Assembly: GCF_000143415.4 (NCBI RefSeq)
Contig: NW_003314274.1
Span: forward strand, 1,635,775 to 1,699,774
DNA from: Selaginella moellendorffii
Lineage: Eukaryota; Streptophyta; Lycopodiopsida; Selaginellales; Selaginellaceae
DNA length: 64,000 nucleotides
Direction: 5' to 3'
Shown here: positions 43,543-56,230 of the stretch, one piece after another
Numbering within the stretch: position 1 is the first letter of the stretch
How the letters are laid out: every line of letters starts with the position of its first letter
Notes under the pieces: model-generated
Database searches by the model: none
Told to the model about the DNA's origin: nothing
Seen by the model: the letters and a program-made list of their open reading frames with translations, nothing else
Position numbers and translations under genes: made by a program

Positions 43543-46500
43543 TTAGAGCGGGATCAAGGGCGCCTGATCCCTGCGCTGCCGCTGCCGCTCCTCATGATCC
43601 TGATCCTCCCACTGCTGCTGGGATTCCACTGGAGCCTTGATGGACGAGTCCTTGAAGCTCCCACTCTTGCTGCTCTTGGGCAGGCCCCTCACGTCAACGA
43701 GCATCTGGACGACGTCTCGCATCGTTGGCCTGTCGGATGGATACTCCTCGCAGCAGATGAGAGCCACCCCGACAAGGCTCGTCACCTCGTGCACTGGCAG
43801 CTGCGAGCTCCGCAGCGTTGAGTCAACGATGCTCAGCACGCCATCCTTGGCCTCGTCCATCACCTTCTTAACCCACTTGACAATGCCCAGGCCGCTGTCA
43901 CGGAACTCCTGCTCTGTCGGCTTGCGGCCGGTGATGAGCTCCAGCAGCACCACGCCGAAGGAGAAGATGTCCGCCTTCTCGCTCACCTTGAGCGTGTATG
44001 CATACTCTAAGCAAAACCAAAGAACACGATCAACATAAACAACAGAAAGAAGCGAAGGAAACTAACGCACTTACCAGGAGCAATGTAGCCATACGAGCCG
44101 GCAATCGACGACATGGACTCGCACTTCCCGGCCGAGGACGCCTGGAAGAACTTCGCCAGCCCGAAATCCGCGACGTGAGCCTCAAACCCGGAGTCGAGCA
44201 AGATGTTGTTCGACTTGACGTCCCTGTGGACGATGAGCGGCGAGCAGTCGTGGTGGAGGTAGCAAAGCCCGAAAGCCGACTGCACAGCAATGTTGTACCG
44301 CGTCGTCCAGTCCAGCAAGTTCCTCTTCTTGCTGTGAAGGAGCTCCCCCAAGCTCCCGTTTGGCATGTACTCGTAAACCAGCAAGTTGGTTTCCTCGTTG
44401 GAGCAGCATCCCAGCAGCTTGACGATGTTCCGGTGCCGGATCTTCCCGAGCGTCTGGATTTCTGCCGAGAAGCCGTGATCGTGAGAGCCACTGCCTGTCT
44501 CATCCGAGGTGGCCTTACACAGCCTCTTCACAGCCACCACCTCTCCATTCGGCATCTCGGCACGATAAACGGTCCCCGACCCGCCCCGACCAATGATGTT
44601 GTCCTCGATGAGCGAGTCGAGGACGTGCACGGCATCGAATTCCAGCCGCTGGAACGCCGTCAGCTTCCACCGCCGCCCCGTCGACTCCCGCCTTTGGCAA
44701 ATGCTCAAGCACTCGATCTGTTCCCCGCCGTTGCCACGGACAAAGCACACCACCCCGACGATGAGGAAGAGCATTGCCGCGGAGAAGATGGACGCCACCA
44801 CTGCCTTCCACAGCCGGGCTCTGGCGTGGCTGAGAGCCACGCCATCCCCATCCTGAGACGAGGAAGGATCTCCTCCTCCACACTTGAGCGACGCGCACAG
44901 CCCCGGGTTGCCGACGAAGGAACTCATGTTGAGCGATCCAAAGTGACCATCGCTGGGGACTGTCCCGGAGAAATCGTTGTATGAGAAGTCCGCCGATGTC
45001 AAGCTCTCCTGCCCGAGTATCTGCGGCGGAATGCCTCCGCTGAGACGATTTCTGGAGACGTTAAGCAGCTCCAACACCTCCATCGATCCCAACTCCGCGG
45101 GAATGGGACCCGTGAGGCGATTGTCACTCACATCGAGATAGTTGAGCTTGCTGCATTGCGCGAGCTCGGCTGGAATCGCCCCGGAGAGACGGTTGCTGTG
45201 GAGATCGAGGTGGAGGAGATGCGAGAGCTGCCCAAGCTCCACGGGGATGCCACCCACGAACCGGTTGCTGTGGAGGAAGAGCTTCTGGAGACTGGGAAGC
45301 CGCGCCACCCCGGCAGGAATGGATCCCTGGAGTTCGTTCTGGGAGAGATCGAGGAAGTCGAGCAGCGGCGCGTCCACGATCGCGGGGATCATGCCCGTCA
45401 GCCGGTTGTCCAGGAGTTCCAGCATCTCTAGCATCTTTAGTCCCAGCAGCCCCTCCGGTATCGGCCCAGTGAGATGGTTCCCTGCTAGTCTTACCTTGAT
45501 CAAGCTCTTGCAGTGGCCCAGCGCCGGCGGGATGGTTCCAGTGATCCCATTCTCGATCAGCACCAGCACCTCGAGCTGCCCACCTTTGCAAAGATTTGGA
45601 GGCAGCGGCCCCGTCAGAGGATTCGACGAGACGTCCAGCTCCGTGAGGTTCATGTTCTCGCCGAGGCGCTGAGGGAGCTCACCGGTGAAGTTGTTCGTCC
45701 ATAGCAGCAGAGCTTGCAAGTTGGGAAGATCGGCGACGAAGGCCGGGATCTCCCCCGACAGCCCATTGAGGAACAAGCTCAGGAGCTCCAAATTCTGGAG
45801 CTTGCGCAGCTCGATCGGTATCGCTCCAGTGAGATTGTTGTTCGAGAGATCCAGCGACTTCAAGTTGACGAGATCCCCGAGCTGGGGAGGGATCGGACCG
45901 CTGAGATGGTTTATCTGGAGGAAGAGCGAGTCCAAGTTGGAGAGATTCCCGAGCTCCGCCGGGATCACGCCCTCGAGGCCGCAGCTAGCAATGTCGAGCT
46001 TCTGGAGATTGAGAAGCCGGCCCAGCTCGGGAGGGATTCCTCCGGTGAAGTGATTGAAGTAGCCGAGGTAGAGCTCCTCGAGGCCGACGAGGTAGCCGAG
46101 CTCGGGAGGGATCGGGCCAACAAGGCAGTTGCCGCACAGCGCCAGGTAGCTCAAGCTCGTCATGTTGCCATAGCTGGGAGGGATCTCTCCCTCGAAGTAG
46201 CTCCCGCCCAGGTGAAGGTGGCGGAGATTGGGCAGCCGCGAGAGCTCGATCGGCAGAGGCCCGGAGAAATTGTTGTTGTAAGCATCCAGTACCTCGAGGA
46301 GCTGGAGATTAGAGAAGCGCCCCGGGAAATCCCCCGTGAAGGCGTTGTGGGAGACGTTGAGGAAGTGGAGGTCGTGCAGCGTGGCGAGCTCACCCGGGAG
46401 ATTCCCTGTGAAGTTATTGACATCTAGCGTGAGATTGATGAGCTCGGTGAGGCGGCCGATGGAGGAAGAGACGATGCCGGAGAGATTCTTGTTGGAGAGG

Positions 46501-46715
46501 TCGAGCGCCACGACGCGGGAGAGGCGATCGTCGCAGGTGATGCCCGTCCACAGGCACGGCGTGTCGTCGGTCTCGGTCCAGTCGTCGAGGCTGCCGGAGC
46601 TGTCGATCATCGACGCCTTGAGCGCCAGGAGCGCGGATTTATCCTGGAATCCGCGCGCGGCGCTCGGCGATGCAGCAAGCAGCAACAAGATCGACAGCGC
46701 GACGCTCCAATCCAT
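43543..46715 (-). CDS. CLAVATA1/BAM-like LRR receptor kinase
   Basis: Plasma-membrane receptor kinase of LRR subfamily XI; family members bind CLE peptides and control meristem and cell fate. CDS is complement(join(43543..44006,44075..46715)), 1,034 aa with one 68-nt intron in the kinase domain at the same place as in the 3.8-6.8 kb gene. ATG 46,715 opens a signal peptide ([20 protein letters not shown]). A cap ([10 protein letters not shown]), about 21 LRRs and an island-free ectodomain follow, with features typical of CLV1/BAM such as [17 protein letters not shown] and [18 protein letters not shown]. Then transmembrane segment, kinase with [24 protein letters not shown] and DFGLAK. Intact. 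Confidence 0.95.
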
Positions 46716-48054
46716 CGAAATCCGGGCGCTAGACAGCAAAAAGAATCTACCTCTCGCTGGATGGAGGGAGAAGAGAAAGATCAAGAAGGCGCCATTCCTC
46801 ACGCCCGATCGCCATTCCCAAGCTCGCTCTCTCAAGATCGGGAAAGGGAGAAAGAAGAGAGAATGCGCGAACGCGTCTCGATCGATCGGGCCCTGGCGCG
46901 ATCGATGACACGAGCACGAGAGCGCCGTGAGCTCGCGGCAGGCAAGAATCCAAAAACCCTATAGAAACCCTTGGAATGACCCTGGGCGTGTCGTCTCGCT
47001 CGCTGACCTGACCAAAAACCGAAGAGCGCGCCGTACTTAACGGAGCTGTCAAGCAAACCGACTGTACGCTCGATTCGTACGGAAGTCAATATCTTAATCG
47101 AATATTCTTCCTCGTCACTCAACAAATGATGCCTAGAGATTCGACCAGAGATTTCTAGGGTTCGTGTGAAACCTCGCAAACAAGGTCGGTGTCTCGATCG
47201 AGAGTTTGGGATTTTGATTGATAGAAGATGTGGGGGAAAGAATAGGAAAATGCGATGTGGTGCGAGAATTAAATGGTGTGATTGATGCTACTACTACTAC
47301 CGGCGATCATTTCTGCCCTGCCTCGGAAAAAACAGGCGTTTGTTAGCGCCGGGCGAGTGTAACCGCGGCCCGTTAATTCCAAGAAGCGTCGCAGGAATTA
47401 AACACCAGTTTAGGTTTAGTCCCGCGGGGTTAACGGCCTGCTGACGGCTGCCCTAGCGCCACGTGAGCGTTTTTCCCGTACATGTCATAGGTGGCTAGAC
47501 ATTCCATGGTGTCAGGGGCATGAGATGACATGACGTGCCAGAGAGAGTGCGCGAGCGTGAGCGCCAAAATACCCTTCTCTTTTTTTAATTCCTTTTAAGG
47601 GGGGCTTTTGCACGGAGCATTTGGCTGGCTGGAATCGAAACCGGGGAGAGCTGGCCAGTGCCGGGCTCTAGACACAAGGCTCTCAATCTCCACGAAAACT
47701 ATACAAAACGCCTGCCCTACACACAACCAAAGGTGGCGATAAGAGAAATTTAATCTTCCCAGCGTTGGACGGGATGAAAGCTGATATGGTTTGTATAAAC
47801 CATGAGAAAGCATTCCAAAAACAAGGTGGGCCACATTGTTTGAGTGACGTTGCTATTATAGTTTTGTCCTGACCGAGAATATAAGTGATGTTATTGTCAA
47901 ACTATGCCCAGATCATTGTCCCCTGCGAGAAGCCCAGCTTCATTCATTAGGTTTCGAATTCCGTGATTATGCGCTGGTATATTCCTGCCACGCGTCATAC
48001 CACGTGGCAGAGGGATTAGGGCTAGGGATCCCCTGTTTTTTACACGAAAGATTT
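46716..48054. other. Upstream region of the CLAVATA1-like gene
   Basis: About 1.3 kb with no supported gene. It likely contains the 5' UTR and promoter of the minus-strand receptor kinase and the 3' flank of PsbX. No repeat family was recognised. Confidence 0.4.
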
Positions 48055-48496
48055 TTAGCTTCTCTTCACTGGATCGAATGTAGCCACGCCCAGCACCGCC
48101 ACGACGAGCGCGCCGAGAACTCCGAATCCTGCCGCCACGCTCAGCAGCAAATTCTTGAGCGATGGCGTGATCGCGGCCTCGGCAAACTCTGGAATCACCG
48201 CGCTCGCCGCCAGCGCCAGCGCCGTTAGCTGAGCCACGGGAATGCTTCCTTGCTCTTCCCTATCGCTCTTCTTGGCGCTGAAAGACCAAATTCGAACAAG
48301 AGGAACACGAATTTCGGTCTAGAATCGATATAGAATCCCTCCCTTACCTCATCACAACACGGCTCCGCGACGATGCGACGATCTTCCTCCCCGAACTCCT
48401 CGCCGGGGCCAATGCCAACCCCTGCCGCGCCAATCCATCGCATTGCGGCAATGCTGCCACATTCAAGGAGCTCAAGCTCATCATCGCTGCTGCCAT
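48055..48496 (-). CDS. PsbX: Photosystem II subunit PsbX precursor
   Basis: Nuclear-encoded small thylakoid membrane subunit near cytochrome b559. CDS is complement(join(48055..48277,48348..48496)), 123 aa with a 70-nt intron. ATG 48,496 opens a Ser/Arg-rich plastid transit region (MAAAMMSLSSLNVAAL), then a hydrophobic thylakoid-targeting segment ending AEA. The mature protein begins near ITPSLKNLLLSVAAG, with one membrane helix and the family C-terminus FDPVKRS. It lies 196 bp after RPT1 on the same strand. Confidence 0.92.
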
Positions 48497-48692
48497 GGAT
48501 TGTGGCTGCTTGGCTCCTCTAGGAATTAGGGATTGTTTCACAAGACCTAGAGCTATGGAAGCCTGTCCCCAGCCAACGAGAGATCTCCACGTCAGCACAC
48601 AAGATAAGGTGCCCGAGCCAACCACACGCATATGATAAGCAGATAAATGGCGCCGCGCGCTCTTTCAAACATTTCAACGGCCAGGATGCGTT

Positions 48693-50522
48693 CTAGTTGT
48701 ACACCATGTATTTTGGAGTAGCGCTAAACTTTTGGTAGCCTTTGATCACTTTGTTCACGGCCTCGAGGAAATCTTTCTCCGTCACTGTTTTCCTGCGAGC
48801 TCGGATCGCGTACATGCCGGCTTCAGTGCAAACGCTCCTGATATCAGCGCCTAAAGATTCAAGCAAACCAAAGCGTGGTTACCGAGAGAGGAGAGAAAAC
48901 CATCTACCGTATAAGCACGAGAACTTACCGGTCGAGTTTGGGCATAAGCGAGCTAGCAACTCGAATCGGATGTCGCGCTCGCAGTTCATGGTTCTGGTGT
49001 GGATCTTGAAGATCTGAGTTCTGCTGTCGAGGTCTGGGAGTCCGAACTCCACCTTGCGATCGAGGCGTCCGGGACGGAGGAGTGCCGGGTCCAGAGTGTC
49101 AGGCCTGTTTGGAGTAATGTAAGTTTGATTGGAAAAGACTTAGATGAAGTCGGCAGTACCTGTTCGTGGCCATCAAAACTTTAATGTTCCCACGAGCATC
49201 AAAACCATCCAGCTGATTGACAATCTCGAGCATCGTCCTTTGCACTTCGTTGTCGCCACCAATGCCGTCGTCGAATCTGGCACCACCAATGGCATCGACT
49301 TCGTCAAAGAAAACAATGCAAGCTTTCTTTGATCGGGCCATCTGAAAGAAAAAGAGAAAGGGAAAAAAAAAACTTTTAAGACCACTGCCAGGAATAAACA
49401 CAGAATGTAACATACCTGGAATAACTCGCGCACCATTCGAGCTCCTTCACCAACGTACTTCTGGACGAGCTCGCTGCCAATAACTCGAATGAAGCAGGCA
49501 TCTGTACGATTGGCCACTGCACGAGCGAGTAGCGTTTTCCCAGTTCCCGGAGGGCCGTAGCAAAGAACTCCTTTGGGAGGATCGATTCCAAGCTTGATAA
49601 ACTTTTCAGGGTGGAGCATAGGAAGCTCTACAACCTATATGCGTAAAAGTTAAGATCGTCGACGAGAAAACCAAATGTAAAATGGTGTAGTTACCTCCCG
49701 CATTTTCTCGATTTGCTCCTTGCAACCGCCGATGTCATTGTAAGTTACATCGGGCTTCTCCTCCACCGTCATCATAGTGACGCTCGGATCAATCTTAGGG
49801 GGCAAAGGTATTTGGATCTGATATTTGTTCCTATCAACACTGTAATAGAACACACAGAAATGTCATTTACATCGAGAACATAAGAAAAAAACCATACCCG
49901 ACGCGCATTCCCTCCTCGATATCTGTGGGAGACACCTTATCTCCAAGACCCACGACAAACTATCACCAAAGAGATTGTGAGAATCCTACTCTTGAATCGA
50001 AAAAGTTATATACTTTTGCTATTTGTTTCACGTTGATCACGTACTTTGAATCGTCCGCGCCTGGATTGATGATCTTGGTGCAACGAGCAACCTACCAAAA
50101 CCAAAACATGAGAAAAGCAATAGATCGAAGAAAAAAATCTCCCTTACTTGCAGTGGCTGCTCTTCTTGCATCATTTGCTTATCAGACACCAGATCCCACT
50201 GGCTAGGAGCTGCTAGACCAGTGTCGGACTCCTTGATCCCTGGAAAAGCACGCTCAAAAAAGCCCAGCAAGATCGCAACGCACCGCATAGATCGTTCACT
50301 TTTTTCGCGAGTTCCTTGATCTCCTTCTCGACCTTTTTCGTGGAGGTAGCGTAGGGGCCAAGACCCTAGAAACGCAGCGCAAATCACACACAAGAACGAG
50401 CTAGAAACGAAAAAAGCCACGAATCTTACATAAGTCTTGAGCAGCGCGATGTCGTCCTCGTCGAGCGGCGGGGGATTCTTTTCCTTGAGGATATCATCGT
50501 CGATGTCTGCCGCTGGCGCCAT
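48693..50522 (-). CDS. RPT1: 26S proteasome ATPase subunit RPT1
   Basis: AAA-ATPase of the 19S base that unfolds and feeds ubiquitinated proteins into the proteasome, in cytosol and nucleus. CDS is complement(join(48693..48850,48929..49104,49160..49341,49416..49634,49695..49839,49898..49959,50014..50091,50148..50239,50284..50365,50430..50522)), 428 aa, matching the family length; all phases agree. Coiled-coil N-terminus ([17 protein letters not shown]), OB-fold part, Walker A GPPGTGKT, Walker B VFFDEVDA, the second region of homology ([20 protein letters not shown]) and the C-terminus YMVYN. Introns are 44-81 nt. SDH1 ends 132 bp upstream. Confidence 0.96.
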
Positions 50523-50654
50523 GGCGTGAAGAGAAGAGAAGAACCCTAAAACATAGAAAAGCCCTAAAAGTTCTTTGGCACTAGAGCTCTTTTATTTTTC
50601 GATCCTCTTTAATTTTACAAAAGAAGGTTCCTCTTATTCATTTACTTTGTCGTG

Positions 50655-53386
50655 TTAGTAGACTCGTGCCTTTGGAGGGAATGGCTCCACTTCTTTGTCT
50701 AGAGTGTTCATATGGACTGGACGATAATCAAGCCTCACTTTCCCATCCTCCCAGAACCTGCGAGAACAATCCGGAAGTTTAGCCGATTGGACAATCGTGA
50801 AAACGCAATAGTGATTCTCACCCCAGTGTGTGCTTCATCCAGTTTTCATCGTCTCGTTTCTGGAATCGCGAAAGTTAAAAGTTACGAGCAAGAGCTTGGC
50901 AGCGTAGTGAGATACTTACCGCAAAATCTTCACGGGCGTGCGCTCCACGGCTCTCTTTTCTCGCTTCCGCGGATTGCATTGTGATCACTGCGTTGATGAG
51001 CAAGTTTTCTAGCTCGATCGTCTCGATGAGGTCAGAGTTCCTGCGCAAACCGAACAAGGTAAGGAGGAGAGCTTGGCAGGAATTAATGTACCATATCAAG
51101 CTCCTGTCCGATGTCTTAACTCGAGAGAAGCTATCCCATATTTCGTTGATAAGCTTGCATCCTGTGTGCTCGATCAATACAAGGGAAATTTAAGAAGATG
51201 TGCTTACCTTCTTCGAGAGTTTCCTGTGTACGGAAGACGGCAGCGTTGTTTTGCATGACTCTTTGCATCGAAAGCCTGATGCTGGCGGTGGGTAAATCTC
51301 CATTTGCATATCTCAGCTTGTTCAGCCAGGCAATGGTCCCTTCTCCGGCGTTCTTTGGCAATGGCTTTTGCTTGTCGCCTGATAAACAAGAGAATAGTAA
51401 TCCTGAAACGCAATGGTATTTGCAAGATGTCTCACCAGGTTTGTAAATCTCGGCCATCGTGTTGGCACACGCACGACCAAAAACCACAATGTCCAAGAGT
51501 GAATTTGCTCCCAAACGATTGGCACCATGAACGGATGCGCACGCTGCTTCTCCAGCAGCCATCAACCCTGGAATGAGACAGTCGGGATCTCCATCTTTCG
51601 TCGTAACACCCTGCATACCGATGGTGAGAGAAGATAATAAAACATTCCAACATCAAAGCCACACCTCTCCACGGTAGTTAGTTGGTATCCCTCCCATGTT
51701 GTAGTGGACCGTCGGTAGCACGGGGATCGGTTCCTTAGTAACATCAACACCAGCGAAGATTGCTGCTGTTTCTGATATTCCTGGGAGCCTTTCTTTCAGC
51801 ACTTCCGGAGGTAAATGATTTAAGTGAAGATATATGTGATCCTTCAAAGGCCCTAGGAACAAGGTAAAACATCAGTTGCCAAACCAGACAAGAAAAAACA
51901 GCTCTACAGACCTACTCCACGGCCTTCGCGAATCTCCATTGTCATGGATCTAGACACGACATCTCTCGAAGCTAAGTCTTTCGCAGTGGGAGCATATCTT
52001 TCCATAAAACGTTCTCCTTCGCTGTTTCGCAAAATGCCACCTTCACCACGCGACCCTGACACCAATAGCATAGTGACTTGAGGGTACAAATAAATGAGAT
52101 AGCAAACCTTCCGTTATAAGACAACCAGCACCATATATACCAGTCGGATGAAATTGCACGAACTCCAAGTCCTGTAAAGTTTTTAGAACAAGTGCGAGTG
52201 ATGAAAAACAGGATAAGCCAAGAACCTCCAGAGGAAGACCAGCACGAGCCACCATAGCATTCCCGTCCCCGGTACACGTATGAGCTGAGGTTGCTGAAAA
52301 GTAAGCCCTTCCATAACCCTGCGTACAACTCAATAAGGATGGTCTTGATTCCTGAGAACAACGTACCCCGGTCGCTAGAATCGTCGAAAGAGCACGGAAA
52401 CGATGCAAAGTCCCATCCTCCATGTTAAGTGCCATAACACCTCGACATGCACCTGGCAAAATCATTCACGATCAGCCGTTAAGTTTGACGAAATGGATAT
52501 ATGTCCTTACCCTCGTCGTCCATTATGAGATCTAAAGCAAAATACTCGACAAAAAACTGTGTGTTGTGTTTCATGGCCTGGCCGTAGAGAGTGTGCAGTA
52601 GCGCATGACCCGTTCGATCGGCAGCACACGCACAACGATATGCCTGACCCCCTGGAAGGCAGACTTAGCTACCAACGAAGACAGAGAGGAAGAATGGATC
52701 GTACCTTTGCCGAAATTCAGGCTCTGTCCACCAAAAGCTCTTTGGTAGATTTTACCTTCTTCTGTTCTTGAAAAAGGCAAACCATAATTCTCGAGCTCAA
52801 TGACGGCAGCAGGAGCTTCTCGACACATATACTGAATAGCATCCTGATCACCTAAACGTAAGAGAGAAAATTTTCAGTAGAAGCGGACAAAAAGCATTGT
52901 AACCATACCAAGCCAGTCACTTCCTTTGACAGTATCATACATATGCCATCTCCAATCATCCTCGGTCATATTTCCCAACGCTGCATTGATTCCTCCCTTA
53001 AAGAAATCACATTCAAATCAACGAAAAGAGTGAAGGCAAAAAATAAGGGGAAAAAATCTACCTGTGCTGCCACAGTATGAGATCTAGTAGGAAAGAGCTT
53101 TGTGATGCAAGCCGTGTTGAATCCATGCTCCGAGAGACCGATGGCCGCTCGCAACCCAGCCCCGCCGGCGCCGACGACGACGGCATCGTATGTGTGATCC
53201 ACGATGGGGTACGCGGCGCCGGTAGCCTGATCAACCAAAATATTGCGAGATCGATCGAAATTTCCAGCTCAATCGATCGCATTCGACACTCACCGATGGC
53301 GCCCCATTGCTGAGGACTCGCGAAGCGCTGGAGTAGAGCCTCCGCTGGTGCTGCTCGCGGAGGGCGGCCCTCGCTAGCCGCAGCAT
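50655..53386 (-). CDS. SDH1: Succinate dehydrogenase flavoprotein subunit SDH1
   Basis: Mitochondrial complex II subunit that oxidises succinate to fumarate with covalent FAD. CDS is complement(join(50655..50757,50822..50859,50920..51040,51092..51161,51208..51378,51436..51610,51665..51852,51912..52055,52108..52171,52226..52318,52367..52452,52511..52651,52705..52851,52909..52996,53062..53226,53294..53386)), 628 aa in 16 exons, all in phase. Arg-rich presequence ([20 protein letters not shown]), FAD fold ([15 protein letters not shown]), the FAD-linking His in [10 protein letters not shown], active-site region [20 protein letters not shown], and [10 protein letters not shown]. The C-terminus [20 protein letters not shown] is typical. 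Its start faces MsrB. Confidence 0.97.
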
Positions 53387-53518
53387 CGTCTTGCCACGGC
53401 TCCAAAGAACCCTAAAAAGACCTTTTTATGGAGATTAAAATCCACTGTGTGTGTAAAGTCCTTGTATCGTGGCGCGAGGAAGGAGAAGGAGAAATATCGA
53501 GCTCTAGCTAGCCCTAAA
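53387..53518. promoter_or_regulatory. Short bidirectional promoter, SDH1/MsrB
   Basis: The SDH1 (minus) and MsrB (plus) start codons are 132 bp apart, so both genes share this spacer for their promoters. No clear TATA box is seen. Coupled expression of an organelle respiration gene with a methionine repair enzyme is possible but only inferred. Confidence 0.5.
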
Positions 53519-54422
53519 ATGCGAAGCGTGGCGAGCCCTCGCATTGTTGGGTCGATTGGGGCGTTTGATCGCTGGAATTCAGCTGGAATCGCGGCGCAGA
53601 GGCCCGCATTTGTGGCCAGCGGCTGGAATAGGCGGCGAATCATGGGCGCCTCGCAGTCGTCGAGGGATTCATCCGGCGGGCCTTCGGTCAGCGCAGGTAG
53701 AAATCTTTGATCACTTTTCCATGCGAGGAGTCGTGAGAAATCTCTTTCTCCAGAGGGAGCGGAATTTAAATCCGTGAGCGACACGGAGTGGAAGGAAAAG
53801 CTCACGGACGAGCAGTTCTACGTCACGAGGCAAAAGGGGACCGAAAGAGCTTTCAGCGGGTAAGAAAGCATTTTTAGAACATAGAACATAGAAACTCTGG
53901 CGAGAACGAGATCTATCTAAGCGATCATCCATCCGATCGAACAGGAAGTACTGGAACACCAAGACTGCTGGGATCTACGAGTGCATTTGCTGCGGAACAC
54001 CACTCTTCAAGTAAGTTTCCTTGCTTGGATTTGTTTCCCTTTCTGCTCTTCTGGTTGCTTGCTTTGTTGGCTGTCAGTGGTTTCTTTTCAACTTTAGATC
54101 CATAGCTGAGTTTTCTCGAGTTTTGTTCTTCCAGCTCCATCACCAAATTCGACAGTGGCACGGGGTGGCCCTCGTACTACGAGGCGATTGGAAACAATGT
54201 CAAGAGCGAGAGCGACTGGTCCATCCCGTTCATGCCTCGCACCGAAGTCAAGTGTTCCAAGTGTGATGCTCACTTGGGGCACGTCTTTGACGACGGCCCT
54301 CCTCCCACTGGAAAACGCTATTGCATCAACAGGTGACTTTCACTCCCAACTAAAAGAGCTTCCTTTTCTCATGTCTTTCGTGGTCGTGTTGCAGCGCTTC
54401 GCTCAACTTGAAACCGAGCTGA
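53519..54422 (+). CDS. MSRB: Peptide methionine sulfoxide reductase MsrB, plastid type
   Basis: Reduces the R-form of methionine sulfoxide in proteins. CDS is join(53519..53696,53754..53859,53945..54010,54135..54332,54395..54422), 191 aa, phases consistent. N-terminal ~60 residues look like an organelle transit peptide. SelR domain: [18 protein letters not shown], zinc-binding pairs CICC and [28 protein letters not shown] and the catalytic Cys in RYCINSASL. The final exon is only 28 nt. Whether it goes to plastid or mitochondrion cannot be told from sequence alone. Confidence 0.95.
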
Positions 54423-54668
54423 TGGATATTATGTTCAATAGTAATAAAATATTTGAAGAATATTCTTTAAGTTTGACTATAATACTATTGTCTAGCTTAA
54501 ATTTGCAGATGTTTTGCAAAGCCTGTGTTTTGTGTTTGAGAACATTCTGTATTGAATTTTATTCATGATATTATAATCTTAAACCTTTTCTTACTACATT
54601 TCTTTTTTACCTTTTTATTTTTTTCTGGTTGTTTCATTACAATTCTGGTGGCTGTTCCAACCAACTTC

Positions 54669-56223
54669 TCCTGTTATCAAAAGCATCTCATTGCGGCAGT
54701 CGCAAGAAGTTCAGCCTTCGGATCACGTTCAGCAAGAGAAACCACCCGCACTATATTTGATTGACTGGGAAGCTTATGAACAGCAAAAGTTCCCAGCAAC
54801 AGAAGGCTGTCTCCGTCTGGAGTGAGTTGAATTCCAAACTCCGCTTGCTGCTGCGAAAATAATGTAAGCCAAATAGAAAGAAACACTGAACAAACGTTCA
54901 GAGAGTCTGCTCCAAAATTTTCGTAAGAATGCAGTGAAAAGGACTGTAGCAACGTTGCCTCCGATACCAAGTTGTTGTCAAGGGAAATACAGTTGTACAC
55001 CGTGCTTCCCCAGAGGACCACAAGAGACGCAGATATCCACCTCCTGACTCCTTGCGTTGAGTGCCACGCAAAGAACTGAAAGTTCGTGCTCAAACGCAGC
55101 GACGGGTTTTAGCATGTCCGAGCTAGTAAGCCGCTTGCTGATGGAACTAAAGCTAGTAAATACTCTCGACTGCTTGTCCAAATCGGTGGCTACGAGATCC
55201 TTTTGATCAGCTTCCGGCACTTTGGTCCACGTATCCGTAGTAGATACTTCTTGTTCGTTGATGGAACCAGACTTGTGGCCTGAAGCATTGTTGGAAGCAT
55301 GCTTTTCCTGTTCGGTCGAAGTGTTTTCTCTTCGACTGTCCGCCACGTATGCTGGATTTCTAGATCAAGTAGCTCCACATCTCCCAGAATCTGGCACGTT
55401 TCTAGCCTTTCAAGTGTATCCGAACCAGTGTACCGCTTGTTGTCCAAATTATGGAGTGATCATCCAAAGCATTGCCTGCGGCGATCGTCAAATTCTTGTC
55501 GACAGTCTCAAGTTGCTTTACCAAGAGCTGGCTGGGCTGCACCGTGACATGTTCAAGCTCATTCGGGCTAGTCAGCTTGTACGTCGATGAAACCAGCGCC
55601 TCTGTGAAAGGTATTGACTTCGGGTATAAAGCATTGTTGGGAACTTGTTCGGCCGAAGTGTTCCTTATCGCTGCGTCAAGTGACTTGACATGTCCATCCT
55701 GGAACTTTTCGTCAGCAGAAGGCTCCGCTGGTAGCCTTTCAAGAGTATCCGAGATAGTGTACCGCTTGTTCTCCGAATCAGCACAATGGTCGTCCAAAGC
55801 ATTGGCTGCTGTGATCGTCGAATCCTTTTGTACAGCCTCAAAGAGCTGGCTGGGCTGCGTCCTGACTTGTTCAAGCGCAAGCTTATTGACGATGACTATG
55901 GGTGACGAGGACTCGATTAAGTTTCCGCCAACACATTGTGTGTGCTCGTCGATATTCTTTGTTTGCTGAGATGTTTCGGCGTTGTCAACTTGGTTGATAG
56001 GCTCTTCAGCAATGGACTCCTCTCCAGCTTGACGCTCAACTGCGGTGGTAAGCTGCTTGTCGACGCTATGTCCAAGGGCAGTAGGTGCTTTTCGTTGGTT
56101 GTTAAAGATATTTGTTGTCATAGCCATCGTGTCACCTCCGTCGATCGGGTCTTTGGCTACAGAGGTCTCCAATGTGGTATTACCCATCCCAAAGCCTATA
56201 GGACTTTCCGCCACATCAACCAT
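54669..56223 (-). pseudogene. Broken repeat-containing / WD40-like gene
   Basis: A 273-codon frame from ATG 56,223, which starts only 7 nt after the kinase stop on the same strand. It is polar and acidic and has an internal repeat: AANALDDHCADSENKRYT.SDTLERL (about 55,735-55,810) recurs as AGNALDDHS and, after a frameshift, NKRYTGSDTLERL (about 55,400-55,480). Further frames (about 55,350-54,980 and 54,850-54,680) add KPVAAFEHELSVLCVALNA and FGIQLTPDGDSLLLLGTF, which look like WD40 strands, then LAERDPKAELLATAAM. The last ~75 bp match 34,655-34,734. Probably an N-terminal part of a WD40-type gene, truncated at 54,669. Confidence 0.5.
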
Positions 56224-56230
56224 CGAGTAA

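Noticed and set aside
45714-46427. 237-codon plus-strand frame antisense to the CLAVATA1-like LRRs
   Set aside because: The periodic Glu/Leu-rich translation is the mirror of the LRR codons, not a separate gene.
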